A stretch of DNA of 64,000 nucleotides from Dermacentor variabilis (Eukaryota; Arthropoda; Arachnida; Ixodida; Ixodidae): positions 682,001 to 746,000 of the forward strand of contig NW_027460401.1 of the NCBI RefSeq assembly GCF_050947875.1, given 5' to 3'. Shown here one piece after another: positions 1 to 9,803 of the stretch (the first letter of the stretch is position 1; every line of letters begins with the position of its first letter). The notes beneath the pieces were generated by a model. It saw only the letters and a list, made by a program, of their open reading frames with translations. It made no database searches and had not been told where the DNA came from. The translations under genes were made by a program, and so were the position numbers.

Positions 1-682
1 TTTTTTTTGTAATAATAAAACCAAAGCAGCTTTTTACGTGCTGTTCTAGTAGAAAATAAATTATTCTGACAGACAGAACAGTGCTTGCCAAGCGCCTCTT
101 CAAGGTGTCCTGTCTCTCCGAGAACGATGCCAATCCGAAGTCACAATATACCGGCATTCCCATGCATACCACAGCGCAGCAGCGCCAGATTTCCCTCTAG
201 GTAATGTAGTGAGAAACTATGTCGTGGAGCGATCGGTCGGCCAGTAATGGCCGACGTGACGTCACGAGGCGGTCGTGAACTTTTGCCTCAGTGCGGCGAC
301 CGCGTAAACATGGCGCTGGTTCGAAGCGAAGCGGAGCGCGGGGCCTAGACCGCTAGGCTGCAGCGGCAGTTTGTTTTTTGAGTGGTTTATTGTGATCATT
401 GCAAGAGCTATTCAGCACCTGCAAATCTATTTGTCTAACGCAACAAGCAGCTGTACTCTTCCTGACCTCTTCAGTCCGTGCGATCGCCAAAGGAAACAGA
501 CGGATGTTTGTTGTGTTTACTCGAGGGTCGGAAGGAATGAAGCCGGCGATTTCGTGTGTTTTGCCGTTTTTTGCATGTGCATTATAAACGCGAAGGCCAT
601 CGCATACACCTGAATTCTAAGCATGACACTAGTTCGGTACGCGGTAAAATGAAAAGATTGCGATCGCCCTCCTCAGCATAAG
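1..682. other. Unassigned, partly CpG-rich sequence
   Basis: No coding region is supported here; the short open frames resemble nothing I know. The stretch 230-360 is CpG-rich and holds a perfect palindromic CRE-like TGACGTCA at 257-264. About 45 bases further on, an AACATGGCG motif (307-315) resembles a YY1 site, but the frame from that ATG closes after 12 codons. The pattern could be a promoter with an untranslated first exon or an old LTR or TIR-element end. I cannot tell which. Confidence 0.3.
256..265. promoter_or_regulatory. CRE-like palindrome GTGACGTCAC
   Basis: A perfect 10-bp palindrome with the CREB/ATF core TGACGTCA, inside a local CpG-rich stretch. No transcript start can be assigned, so the regulatory role is inference. 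Confidence 0.3.
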
Positions 683-922
683 GTGTTCGTAGGTGTTGTG
701 TGTGCGCACTTCCTCGATACGAAAATTGCACGTTTGTGCAGTGCTGGTTTGTGCTTCAGAAGTGATGACACGATGTGTAGCGATGAGCTTCGTTGTCGTC
801 TCATTGCAGGCATTCGTAATATGCTGTTTGTGTCTTGTGAGCTGTTTTGCCGGCTGCGATGCGCGACCGCGAGCACGTACAGAACGTTCGAACGTCAGAA
901 CGTCACCGAACGTCACCGCATC
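683..922. repeat. Flanking block B, left copy
   Basis: This ~240-bp block reappears at 4079-4300 immediately beyond the other end of gypsy-1, in the same orientation. Both start at GTGTTCGTAGG and stay recognisably similar through the ACAGAACGTTCG segment near 880. The left copy runs directly into the left LTR. I see no protein in it. It may be a tandem host repeat into which the element inserted, or the product of unequal recombination. Confidence 0.65.
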
Positions 923-1088
923 TGAAGTAACTCGAGAAGCAGTTGGCAAAGAACGAACGATTTATTAAAGGTTAGTGTAGCTTTTACAGTCTTTATCTTG
1001 TGACGCAGCCACTGCCGATTCACAACAGGCATGGCAGGTGAATCTAACAAAAGAAACATGTGTTAGCGGCGCATGCTGATTCACAACA
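923..1088 (-). repeat. Gypsy-1 3' LTR
   Basis: Direct repeat of 3915-4078. It has TGAAG and CAACA ends on the plus strand, giving a TG..CA LTR on either strand. A purine-rich tract on the element strand abuts it at 1091-1101. Confidence 0.8.
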
Positions 1089-1090
1089 AT

Positions 1091-1101
1091 TCTTCCCCCT
1101 T
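1091..1101 (-). other. Gypsy-1 polypurine tract
   Basis: On the minus strand this reads AAGGGGGAAGA, immediately upstream of the 3' LTR. This is where the plus-strand primer of an LTR retroelement is expected. Confidence 0.7.
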
Positions 1102-1303
1102 AAGGAGTGAAGCGGTCCGGGGCTTCCGCCTCGACCTACACAGTGTCACTTCAGCCCGGTCAGTCACTTGCGGCTCTCTGGTAGCAACCTCGGCTTCGGC
1201 CCGCCCGTCTGACGGCGTTCGAATGTCGGTGCCTACTTGAGCCCGACTGTGACTGCTGTCGCGTCCTTGAGACTGCGAGTCTGCCGCTGCGTTCTGGCTG
1301 CCT

Positions 1304-2165
1304 TTAGTCGTTGGCATGGGGGCCTCGGGTTCCACCGCTTCTCCTCCCACGCTGGTCCTCATGGTTTTTAGCTGGTCGAGGTGGCGGCGATGTTGCTCCC
1401 CATCTGCAGTGTTTACCGTTGCCATTCGCGAGCCTTCGGTGGACTCGAACCGCGCTTGGTTTCCATTTGTCACCCACTCCGTAGTTCTTGAACCAGACGT
1501 CTCTGCTCAGCGGTTCGCCACTGTTGCACGCACCTGCAGAAGGAAATGGTCGTGACACGACGTTGTGCAATAAAGAACGTGGCTGATATCCGAGAAGCAT
1601 AGAAGCTGGGGTTTGCCTATTTGGCAAGGGAGTGCGCCGATAATGCGAAAGAATGTGGTCCAGCCGAGCTCGCAAACTGCCGTGTGTTTTTGTTTAACCC
1701 CTGTTTGACAGTCCGTACTGCTCTTTCCGCCAGGCCATTAGACTGCGGTTTGTAGGGAGCTGTCCGCAAATGAGCGACGCCATTGCACTTCATAAATGCC
1801 CTGAACTCTTCGCTAGTAAACTGCGGCCCGTTGTCCGTCACCAGGGTCCTAGGCAAACCGAACCAGCTGAACATAGTCTGCAGTGCTTCAATTGTCTTTG
1901 CCGAAGTGGCGGGAACCTCGATCCATTTCGTATGGGAATCAACCGCGATCAACAACATGTTACCTTCCACAGGACCCGCAAAATCGACATGGACCATGGC
2001 TCCTCTGTGTCCGGCCAAGGCACGGGTTGTCGGGCAGGAGACATGCTGCCCCATTCTATGCATGTTGGACACGTGTTGACCAGCTTCTCAATGTCCCGAT
2101 CGAGCCCTGGGTATCAGAAAACAGAACGTGCTAGGTTCTTCATAGCCGTTATCCAGGAGCAGAGG
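1304..2165 (-). pseudogene. Gypsy-1 integrase, frameshifted
   Basis: The frame at 1617-2072 holds an integrase core with the three catalytic acidic residues in order: D in HVDF, D in TDNGPQF, and E in GLAERAV 35 residues after the second D. Just upstream on the minus strand, about 2075-2165, is a degraded H2C2 zinc-finger end (a TCPTC segment) interrupted by a stop. A second frame, 1304-1675, supplies the C-terminal part of the core. At least one stop and one frameshift make the gene non-functional. In an intact element it would insert the cDNA into the host genome. Confidence 0.8.
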
Positions 2166-2574
2166 CTACACCAAAAGGAAGCCTATTAAAGCAAAACAGG
2201 CCTTTCGGAGTGTTTACGACCAATATCTTCTTCGTTTCCTCGTCAAGCGGCAACTGACTAAGCATCCTTCAAGTCGATGGTGCTGATACTTCACCACCGT
2301 TTAGCTTTGCAAAGATATCCCTTATTTTTGGCAATGGGTACTGCTCCGTGACACATGCAGCATTTGCGGTCACCTTAAAATAGCCACACAACCGAATGGA
2401 ACCATTCTTTTTGATAACGGGAACCAAAGGCGTGGCCCACTCTGCACTGTCGACAGGCGAGAGAATGCCATGCTTAACGAGCCTGTCTATTTCATTTGAC
2501 ACTTGCTCCCGCATTGCATAAGGCACAGAACGTGCTTTGCAGAACCGCGGCATCGCATTTTCCCGTAACCACAA
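2165..2574 (-). pseudogene. Gypsy-1 reverse transcriptase, N-terminal remnant
   Basis: The open frame 2269-2574 carries the first RT motifs (PLVPVIKKNGSIRLCGYF, then YPLPKIRDIF). After a frameshift the sequence continues through the LPFGVASAP motif at about 2165-2260 and then joins directly to the integrase zinc finger. The catalytic YxDD palm motif, thumb, connection and RNase H are gone, so there is a deletion of well over 1 kb with its junction near 2160. Confidence 0.75.
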
Positions 2575-2591
2575 ATGGACTGCGGGGCGAT

Positions 2592-2630
2592 CAGTTAGCG
2601 TAAACAGTTAGCGTAAACAGTTAGCGTAAA
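2592..2630. repeat. Three tandem copies of a 13-bp unit
   Basis: CAGTTAGCGTAAA occurs three times in a row and is followed by a fourth, degenerate copy. It lies at the C-terminal end of the gag-protease frame and is probably replication slippage. Confidence 0.7.
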
Positions 2631-3874
2631 CCTGGCGTAAACAAATCGCCGAACCCCTCTAAGAGTGCGCTAACCAAAGTACTGTCAGGGACATTTTGCT
2701 CACCGGAGGTGTCTTCGCCGAGAATGCTGAAGACGGGCCCTCTGCTACGCTCAAATGCGCTGATGACATCTCGCCCGCACAAGTTCGGGCCATCGCATTG
2801 CTGTACGGTTAGAGTTGCATCTAGGGTCTTTCCCGCGTACAAGACCGGAAGCTTCAGCTGACCCCTCACGGGAAGCTTGCCAAGAAAGCAGGACAACTGC
2901 AAGGACGTCTCGCGGAGCGCAGGCCAGGCATGCCGATGCTTGCAGTATGTTTTCCACGTAATGATGGAGACAGGCGATCCGGTGTCCACTAGCATTGTCA
3001 GCGGAATTCCGCTCCAGCAGAGGGTGCGAACCACAGGCTTGACCAAGTTTACCGACGTAGTGTACAAACTCAGTAGACAAAGTTCGTTACCGTCGCTCTC
3101 TGAAGAATGCTCCTCACAAAGGGCCACCCCTCGTTTCCATACACACATCTTAGCTAGGTGCCCTTTACGTCGGCAGCGAAAGCACTCCGCCCGGCGAAAC
3201 TTGCACTTTGGCGCCTTGTGCTCAGTGCTACCACAGCACGGGCAAACGACGTCTTCGCTTGGCCGAGAAGTGCTCGGATGAGTCTTGTGGTAATACGGTT
3301 GACCTCGCAGCTTGCTCCTCACGGCATGGACGTCGCCATAATCATGTGTCCTCTCCATGTGATCAACGTTGAGAGCTGCCATCTCTGCTGCTAACGCTAT
3401 ATCTTCGGTTTCTTCCAGCGTCAGCGAAGGTCTTGCCAAAAGCTTCCGACGAACGCCGGCATCACGTAGACCACAAACAAGTCTGTCTCGTAGCATCCTG
3501 TCCCGTGCCTCGCCAAAGTTGCAACTGCAGGCCTTCTTCCGAATTTCCACAATGAAGTCCTTCGTTGCCTCGTCGGGACGCTGGCATCTGGTGAAGAACT
3601 TGTAGGACTCCGCTATTTCGTTGCCCTGTGGCGCAAAGTGTTCTGCCAGCAGTTCAAGCAGCTTCTCGTAGGTAAGGTCTTGAATCTTCGCCGGCGCGCA
3701 CCGTACCGTTATTATGCCGACTGTTGCCATGCTTAAGGCTGCCGTTAGCAGGGCTCGTCGTTTCTTCGAGTCGACGATATCGTAAGCTTCAAAGTAGGAC
3801 TGCAGACGCACCTGGTAGGCGTCCCAACTGTCTTCCGTTTCGTCGAAACCAGGTGGTCCGGCGTGGGCCGCCAT
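2621..3874 (-). CDS. Gypsy-1 Gag-protease (417 aa)
   Basis: This frame encodes the structural and protease part of the element as one polypeptide. Residues 1-190 are a Retrotrans_gag-like capsid domain. Two CCHC knuckles follow: C211-x2-C214-x4-H219-x4-C224 and C231-x2-C234-x4-H239-x4-C244. A retropepsin active site, DTGSP, lies at 297-301. The frame runs off into the damaged RT. The start was chosen at the first ATG after the 5' LTR and primer-binding site. The frame is open although the element is dead, so it may still yield protein but cannot support transposition alone. The arrangement resembles the K02A2.6-like group of gypsy elements, a grouping from memory. Confidence 0.75.
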   Translation of the reverse strand: MAAHAGPPGFDETEDSWDAYQVRLQSYFEAYDIVDSKKRRALLTAALSMATVGIITVRCAPAKIQDLTYEKLLELLAEHFAPQGNEIAESYKFFTRCQRPDEATKDFIVEIRKKACSCNFGEARDRMLRDRLVCGLRDAGVRRKLLARPSLTLEETEDIALAAEMAALNVDHMERTHDYGDVHAVRSKLRGQPYYHKTHPSTSRPSEDVVCPCCGSTEHKAPKCKFRRAECFRCRRKGHLAKMCVWKRGVALCEEHSSESDGNELCLLSLYTTSVNLVKPVVRTLCWSGIPLTMLVDTGSPVSIITWKTYCKHRHAWPALRETSLQLSCFLGKLPVRGQLKLPVLYAGKTLDATLTVQQCDGPNLCGRDVISAFERSRGPVFSILGEDTSGEQNVPDSTLVSALLEGFGDLFTPGLR

Positions 3875-3914
3875 GGAGCAGGCACGGCCCGGTGGTGGGC
3901 AGCCTCGTCGCCAC

Positions 3915-4078
3915 TGAAGTAACTCGAGAAGCAGTTGGCTAAGAACGAACGCTTTATTAAAGGTTAGTGTAGCTTTTATAGTCTATCTTGTGACGCAGCC
4001 ACTGCCGATTCACAACAGGCATGACCGGTGAATCTAACAAAACAAACACATGTCAGCGGCGCATGCTGATTCACAACA
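3915..4078 (-). repeat. Gypsy-1 5' LTR
   Basis: Partner of 923-1088, with roughly 5 per cent divergence by eye. The minus-strand sequence directly after it begins TGGCGACGAGG, a plausible tRNA primer-binding site. Confidence 0.8.
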
Positions 4079-4300
4079 GTGTTCGTAGGTGTTGTGTGTG
4101 CGCGCTTCATCGATACCAAGATTGCAAGTTTGTGCAGTACTGGTTTGTGTTTCAGAAGTGATGGCACGAGGTGTAGCGATGAGCGTAATTATCGCCTCAT
4201 CGCAGTCATTCGTAATGTGCTGCTTGTGTCTTGCTTTGTGTGAACTGTTTTGCGGGCTGCGATGCGCATTGGTGACCGCGAACACGTACAGAACGTTCGG
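4079..4300. repeat. Flanking block B, right copy
   Basis: Direct copy of 683-~895 that starts at the first base outside the right LTR. Similarity fades after the ACAGAACGTTCG segment. Confidence 0.65.
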
Positions 4301-4850
4301 GCGCTAGGGTTCTTACTTTTACGAAGCGTAAGTGTACTGTGATGTGTACGTGCAATGTGTCGCAGTGGTGCTAGGCGCATAAGTGTTCAATTAATGCAAT
4401 ATGCATATGTTCTGAAGTGAACCGTGCATAAGCGTTGCAGCCGAGTTTTGGTTCTGGCCCTTTCTGCCTCGTTCACGTTTCTTGTGTGTTTTTCAGAAGT
4501 TATTTCTGTGCTATGAAGGTGCTTGTAATAAATGAGGGCACACCTAATATGATGATAAGGAACAGCTTAAAAGTTACAGGAGTACATGCGCGCTGTCGTG
4601 AAATGTGGGCGCGCTTATATGCACTGTTCTCATGAACGCAAATTTCGGGCACTCTTCATTTTTGTCATGTGGACGTTGGTGTGAACAGCAGAAATCCTGA
4701 GGCGTATTTCTAGATTAAGCAAAGTATACAGTCTTATACTGAGGGATGTGAGCGCCTTGCATGTGCAAAAAATTCAGCTGCTTGTTTCTTGGTAGTATCT
4801 GAGTACACACTGTTAGTGCCAACACCAGTGGCACGGCATGATAAGCACAT
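4301..4850. other. No gene seen
   Basis: AT-moderate sequence with no recognisable protein, RNA or repeat boundary. The open frames are short and unlike any family I know. Confidence 0.5.
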
Positions 4851-5036
4851 TGACGCGTGTATTCTATGCAGACGACGACACGACGATGGGAGCACTAACG
4901 GACTCCGCCTAGTGGGTCAGAGCGAGATTGGGTGATGACGAAGAAGACGTGTCTCTGCTCTGTTTGTTTTTGAACAGATTGTCCGGTTGTTCGTGAAGAA
5001 CGTCTTCCTGTGTTCTGTCCGCGTTGTACCGCGACA
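4851..5036 (+). repeat. Gypsy-2 5' LTR
   Basis: Starts TGACGCGTG and ends GCGACA. It matches 9804-9987 over its full length apart from a short block of differences near its start and a small indel in a GAC repeat. Confidence 0.82.
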
Positions 5037-5068
5037 CTGGTGGAGGTGCAGGGTACGGACCGCGTCTG

Positions 5069-6616
5069 ATGCGTCGGAGTCCTTCTGGGAGTCGTTCATC
5101 TAGCCCGGGCGCACTGTCATCAGTTACGACACCCGTGCTTCGCTTTAGCCGTCGACTGCTAGGCCTTGCCCCGGAGTTCTCTGCTCTTCAACCACCTCTC
5201 TCCAGGAGCTGCACACATCTCGCAACGGCCGAAACCAGTCCACCACAAGCACCCCAAACCAGTCGGTTTCCCACTCCACAACAGGTAACCGTTCTACATC
5301 CACTGGTTCTCGATCGCTATCGCGGTACAGTCTTCGAAGACATTGGAGACTGGCTGGACAAGTATGAACGCGTCGCACAGATTAATCAGTGGACTGAGCA
5401 GCAAAAGCTCTCCCACGTCTATTTCGCCCTTGACGACACTGGCCGTACTTGGTTCGGGAACCGCGAGGGTAGCCTCACGAGCTGGCATGACTTTCGGCAG
5501 AGGATCACGGAAACTTTTGCGAGTGCCGACCAACGCGACCGCGCCCAGCAAATGATGGAGCTACGCGTGCAACAACCTAATGAGTCGGTCACAATGTTCG
5601 CCGAGGACATGGCCCGCCTCTTTCGTAGAGCCGACCCGAACATGACCGAAGATAGGAAGTTGCGCTACCTCATGCGAGGTGTAAAAGAGCAGTTGTTCGC
5701 GGGGCTTGTGCGCAATCCACCAGTCACTGTCGCTGAGTTTATCAAAGAGGCTACGGCTATTGAGCGGGCCCTTCATCAAAGATGCAGGCAATACGATCGA
5801 CTGTCCGCCAGCACTACAATCTATGCCGCCGCAGTGACTGCCGAGTATCAGAACTCCTTGCGTGAGTTGGTCAGAGAGCTCATCAGAGAGGAAATTCAAA
5901 AGATCATGGCACCGACACTTGATAGACCCGTCGCGTCAATCGCCGAAGTGGTGCGTGACGAAATCCGGCAGGCGTTCCCGGTAACCGATCTTCAAGACCA
6001 CCAGCGACCCCTGAGTTACGCCGCCGCTGTCCGATGTCCACCACCGGCTGCAGCCACATCGCCGTACCACCAACCTCCGACAGCCGCTCCTTGGTCGCCG
6101 CCACAAGAGGAGGCTTCGAAGCGCGCAGCTGTTACGCCGCTCCAGTCATACCGCCAGCCGTCGTTCGCCGCGTCTTGGTCACCGCCGCAAAACGACGCTA
6201 CGGGACGGCCGCAACTTCGGAGAACCGACGTATGGCGCACTGTCGATAGGCGCCCACTCTGTTTTCACTGCGGAGGCGCCGGCCATATTTCGCGTCATTG
6301 CTGGCATCGTGACACATCATTTCGACCTCTTCGTCCGTGGTCCCATGGTCGACGTGCAAATGACGACGCCATGCTACACCGCGACGACGCAGCTTTTCAG
6401 GGACCCCCAATAGCGCACCCGAATGACGAATCCGTGCCCAATGATCGGTCCGATTTCGGCCGTCGGTCGCGCTCTCCACCCCTCCACGTCAGATGGCTTC
6501 ATCTACTGGACGTACTTTTGCGGAGCTCCGAGGACGAAGGTCGCCCAGCCTCCGTCGGGGAAACTGAAGGCGGCGACTTCTGGGGGCAAGGTTGCAGGCC
6601 CGCCGCAAGACACTAA
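5069..6616 (+). CDS. Gypsy-2 Gag
   Basis: Structural polyprotein of the element. The first ATG after the LTR and primer-binding site is at 5069, which would give 515 aa; the frame itself is open from within the LTR. After a Pro/Ser-rich leader comes a Retrotrans_gag-type capsid domain (WLDKYERVAQINQW, then WHDFRQRITETF). A coiled or charged linker and a CCHC knuckle CFHCGGAGHISRHC follow about 104 residues before the end, then a basic Arg-rich tail. The frame overlaps the pol frame by about 190 bases in the +1 register, so pol expression would need a frameshift or reinitiation, or a base has been lost. Confidence 0.8.
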   Translation: MRRSPSGSRSSSPGALSSVTTPVLRFSRRLLGLAPEFSALQPPLSRSCTHLATAETSPPQAPQTSRFPTPQQVTVLHPLVLDRYRGTVFEDIGDWLDKYERVAQINQWTEQQKLSHVYFALDDTGRTWFGNREGSLTSWHDFRQRITETFASADQRDRAQQMMELRVQQPNESVTMFAEDMARLFRRADPNMTEDRKLRYLMRGVKEQLFAGLVRNPPVTVAEFIKEATAIERALHQRCRQYDRLSASTTIYAAAVTAEYQNSLRELVRELIREEIQKIMAPTLDRPVASIAEVVRDEIRQAFPVTDLQDHQRPLSYAAAVRCPPPAAATSPYHQPPTAAPWSPPQEEASKRAAVTPLQSYRQPSFAASWSPPQNDATGRPQLRRTDVWRTVDRRPLCFHCGGAGHISRHCWHRDTSFRPLRPWSHGRRANDDAMLHRDDAAFQGPPIAHPNDESVPNDRSDFGRRSRSPPLHVRWLHLLDVLLRSSEDEGRPASVGETEGGDFWGQGCRPAARH

Positions 6617-8405
6617 AAAGCCCCCAACATTCTCGCTGCAGAACGACGTGAAGCCGATAAACACTGAAGAAATTGTGAGCGCCGACATTGATGTTTTCGT
6701 GGATGGGCAGCCGGTGACAGCGTTAGTCGACACTGGTGCTGACTTCTCTATAATGAGTCAGGAACTTGTACTCCGCCTGAAGAAAGTAAAGACGCCATGG
6801 ACGGGACCTCACATAAGGACGGCAGGCGGCCAATTACTGATGCCTACTGGAAGATGTACTGCTAGAGTTAACATCGGGGATTCTTCTTTTGTGGCCGCTT
6901 TCATCGTCCTTCCTGTATGCTGCAAAGATTTCATTATTGGAATGGACTTCCTAAAAGAGTATGGCGCCGTAATTAACATCCCGGGCCGCATGGTGACGTT
7001 TTATGAGAGCTCCGGTTTAGTCCATTGCTTATCGCCGCAACACAACTCATTTCGTCTAACAGAAGACGACGTCGTTATCCCGCCTCGATCGTGTGCCCTT
7101 GTTTCGGTAGCATGTGACATACCGTTTCGTTGCGAAGGAGTTGCCGACCAAATAACCACGTTGTTGCTTACTCACGGTATCTCGGTCGCACGAGGAATCA
7201 TGAATGTCACCGACGGGCGCACAAACCTGTTGCTAACAAATTTTAGCACAGAGCGACGGCACCTTCCCAAGGGCACGGCTGTGGCTTATTTTGACGCCGT
7301 TGCGGATGTTCGTGGCCGCTGTTCACTACTCGAAGAAGCACCTATGCAAGACCCAGCTCCTGTACTTGACGTTAGCACTGCTTTGTCGCAGCACGAACGA
7401 GAGCGCCTTCTTACGCTATTGGCCAAGTTCAACGACTGCTTTGCGTCGACGTCCAGCGTCGGTCGGACGCCCCTAACAAAGCACCGAATAATTACAGAGG
7501 ATACGGCAAGACCAATTCACCAAAATCCATATCGTGTGGCTGCTAGAGAACGTGAAGCCATACAACAACAAGTGACAAAAATGCTTGAAGATGACGTGAT
7601 CCAACCATCAACGAGTCCCTGGTCATCTCCTGTAATTCTGGTCAAGAAAAAAGACGGCAGCTTGCGTTTCTGTGTGGACTACCGAAAGCTAAATAAGGTG
7701 ACAAAGAAAGACGTATACCCACTTCCCCGTATAGATGATTCACTCGACAGGCTTCGACAGGCACGTTACTTCTCTTCAATGGACTTAAAAAGCGGATATT
7801 GGCAAATCGAAGTAGACCCGAGAGATCGTGAAAAAACTGCTTTCGTGACGCCAGACGGCCTATACGAATTTAATGTCTTGCCTTTCGGCTTGTGTTCTGC
7901 CCCTGCTACGTTCCAACGCCTCATGGATACTGTACTTTCCGGTCTGAAGTGGAAAACCTGCTTAGTGTATCTCGACGACGTCATCGTCTTCTCCGCAACG
8001 TTTGAAGAACACCTCGAACGGTTTGAAGCGGTTCTGCAGTCCATACGGTCCGCCGGTCTCACCCTGAAGCAGCAGAAGTGCCACTTTGGCTTCGCGGAAC
8101 TGCAGTTTCTCGGTCACGTCGTCAGCCACGCAGGTGTCCGGCCGGATCCTGAAAAAATTGCAGCCGTCGCACAGTTTCCCGTACCATCCGATAAAAAGGC
8201 TGTCAGGCGCTTCCTCGGCCTCTGTGCCTATTGCCGGCGGTTTATTGCAGCCTTTGCGCGCATTGCGTCGCCGTTAACTCGCCTGACGAGAGACGACGTT
8301 GCTTTTGTATGGGGCGACGAAGAGCAAGGTGCATTCAACGACTTGCGGCAACGTCTCCAGACACCTACAGTGCTTGCTCACTTTGCTGAGACCGCTCCTA
8401 CATGA
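6423..8405 (+). CDS. Gypsy-2 protease-reverse transcriptase, cut before RNase H
   Basis: A 660-codon frame. The retropepsin site DTGA is at about residues 103-106. The RT domain runs from ~385 to 560, with [37 protein letters not shown] and the catalytic YLDD at 516-519. A GHVVS / RRFLGL connection region follows. The frame stops directly after AHFAETAPT, where related elements continue into the RNase H motif. RT can be regarded as intact by motif, but the enzyme lacks its RNase H and could not complete reverse transcription by itself. Confidence 0.85.
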   Translation: MTNPCPMIGPISAVGRALHPSTSDGFIYWTYFCGAPRTKVAQPPSGKLKAATSGGKVAGPPQDTKKPPTFSLQNDVKPINTEEIVSADIDVFVDGQPVTALVDTGADFSIMSQELVLRLKKVKTPWTGPHIRTAGGQLLMPTGRCTARVNIGDSSFVAAFIVLPVCCKDFIIGMDFLKEYGAVINIPGRMVTFYESSGLVHCLSPQHNSFRLTEDDVVIPPRSCALVSVACDIPFRCEGVADQITTLLLTHGISVARGIMNVTDGRTNLLLTNFSTERRHLPKGTAVAYFDAVADVRGRCSLLEEAPMQDPAPVLDVSTALSQHERERLLTLLAKFNDCFASTSSVGRTPLTKHRIITEDTARPIHQNPYRVAAREREAIQQQVTKMLEDDVIQPSTSPWSSPVILVKKKDGSLRFCVDYRKLNKVTKKDVYPLPRIDDSLDRLRQARYFSSMDLKSGYWQIEVDPRDREKTAFVTPDGLYEFNVLPFGLCSAPATFQRLMDTVLSGLKWKTCLVYLDDVIVFSATFEEHLERFEAVLQSIRSAGLTLKQQKCHFGFAELQFLGHVVSHAGVRPDPEKIAAVAQFPVPSDKKAVRRFLGLCAYCRRFIAAFARIASPLTRLTRDDVAFVWGDEEQGAFNDLRQRLQTPTVLAHFAETAPT

Positions 8406-9725
8406 TGATGAGACCACCCGAAGAAGAAGACTCAGCATTTCTTTGTGTTATCGATACATCTGTCATCGCGCAACAACAACGGAACGACCCTGAGTTGCTT
8501 GAACTAATCAATTACTTGGAGGGAAGATCTGCGAAACCACCTAGAGTTTTCGCAAGAGGACTATTGTCGTTTTGTTTACGGGCCAAGGTACTTTACAAAA
8601 AAAAACTTTTCTTGGACCGGGTCCCCCTATCTGCTTGTCATTCCTGCAGCTCTTCGTACGGAAGTACTTCAAGCTTGCCACAACGAGGTGACTTCTGGTC
8701 ACTTGGGCTACACGCGAACATTAGCCAGAGTGCAGCAACGGTACTACTGGCCGGGACTTACCACCGCCGTGAAACATCACGTTCGGACTTGTCTCGACTG
8801 CCAGAGGCGCAAGTCGCCTCCGACGAAACCAGCCGGCCTCCTACAACCCATCCAGGTCCCTCGAAGACCATTTGATCAAATCGGAATGGATATTTTGGGC
8901 CCACTTCCTACTTCTACTGCAGGCAATCGCTTTGTTATCGTCGCAACCGACTATCTCACACGTTGCGCTGAAACAAAGGCCATCCAGAGCAGCACAGCAG
9001 CCGAGGTAGCGCGCTTTTTCATTGAGCACGTGGTGTTGCGACACGGCGCACCAACCGTCGTAATAACAGACCGAGGAACCGCATTTACGGCTGCACTTTT
9101 ACATCACGTCTTGCTACTAAGTGGAACGGCCCATCGAAAGTCAACCGCCTACCATCCACAAACCAATGGGTTAACAGAGCGCCTAAACAAAACCATTGAA
9201 GACATGCTATCAATGTACGTGGATGTCGAACATAAAAATTGGGACGGCATCCTACCGTATATCACCTTTGCATATAACACGGCGAAACAAGAGACGACGC
9301 GCATGACTCTGTTCACCCTTGTTCACGGACGAGAAGTACGGACGATGCTGGATGCGATGCTTCCACACGACTTTGACGACGCTGATACGGACGCCGATGT
9401 GCTTACGCAACGCGCAGAAGAATCTCAGCAGCTCGCGCGCTTGCGGATCTGCCAGCAGCAAGACTACGACGCAGGCCGCTACGATCTTCACCGTAGAATA
9501 GTTACCTATGAAGTCGGCGATAGATTATGGGTTTGGACACCCGTACGGAAACGAGGCCTCTGCGAGAAACTGTTAAGGCGATACTTCGGACCATATCGGG
9601 TATTGCGGCGCCTCAGTGATGTCACCTACGAGGTCGTTCCCGACAATCCGAACTGTACGCGGCGCCGCACACACCGTCCTGAACTTCTGCACGTTGTCCG
9701 CATGAAGCTGTATGTGAGCGAATAA
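8406..9725 (+). pseudogene. Gypsy-2 integrase with one frameshift
   Basis: The first part (8406-~8620) is the acidic pre-integrase spacer in one frame. After a frameshift near 8620 the frame runs open to 9725. It has an HHCC zinc finger (CHNEV, GHLGYTRT, then TCLDC), the catalytic triad D (MDILGPLP), D (VITDRGTAF) and E (GLTERLNK) with 35 residues between the last two, and a C-terminal GPY/F-type module (RYFGPYRVLRRLSDVTYEV). Only the one frameshift and the upstream RNase H loss appear to disable it. Confidence 0.8.
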
Positions 9726-9803
9726 CTATGCTAGCGGCCTTTACTTCCGCAACTAACATTTCTTGTCTAGCATCGGGATGATGCTCTCGTAGGGAGGGAC
9801 AAA

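Larger units (their letters stand above)
923..4078 (-). mobile_element. Gypsy-1: internally deleted Ty3/gypsy LTR retrotransposon
   Basis: A 3.16-kb minus-strand element with 166- and 164-bp LTRs that begin TG and end CA. On the minus strand the order is 5' LTR, a primer-binding site starting TGG right after the LTR, a gag-protease frame, a damaged reverse transcriptase, a damaged integrase, a polypurine tract and the 3' LTR. The RT catalytic motif, all of RNase H and the start of integrase are missing, so it is far shorter than a full gypsy (usually 5 kb or more). The LTRs differ by several substitutions and small indels, so it is not young. The flanking 5-mers do not match, so no clear target duplication was found. 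Confidence 0.85.
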
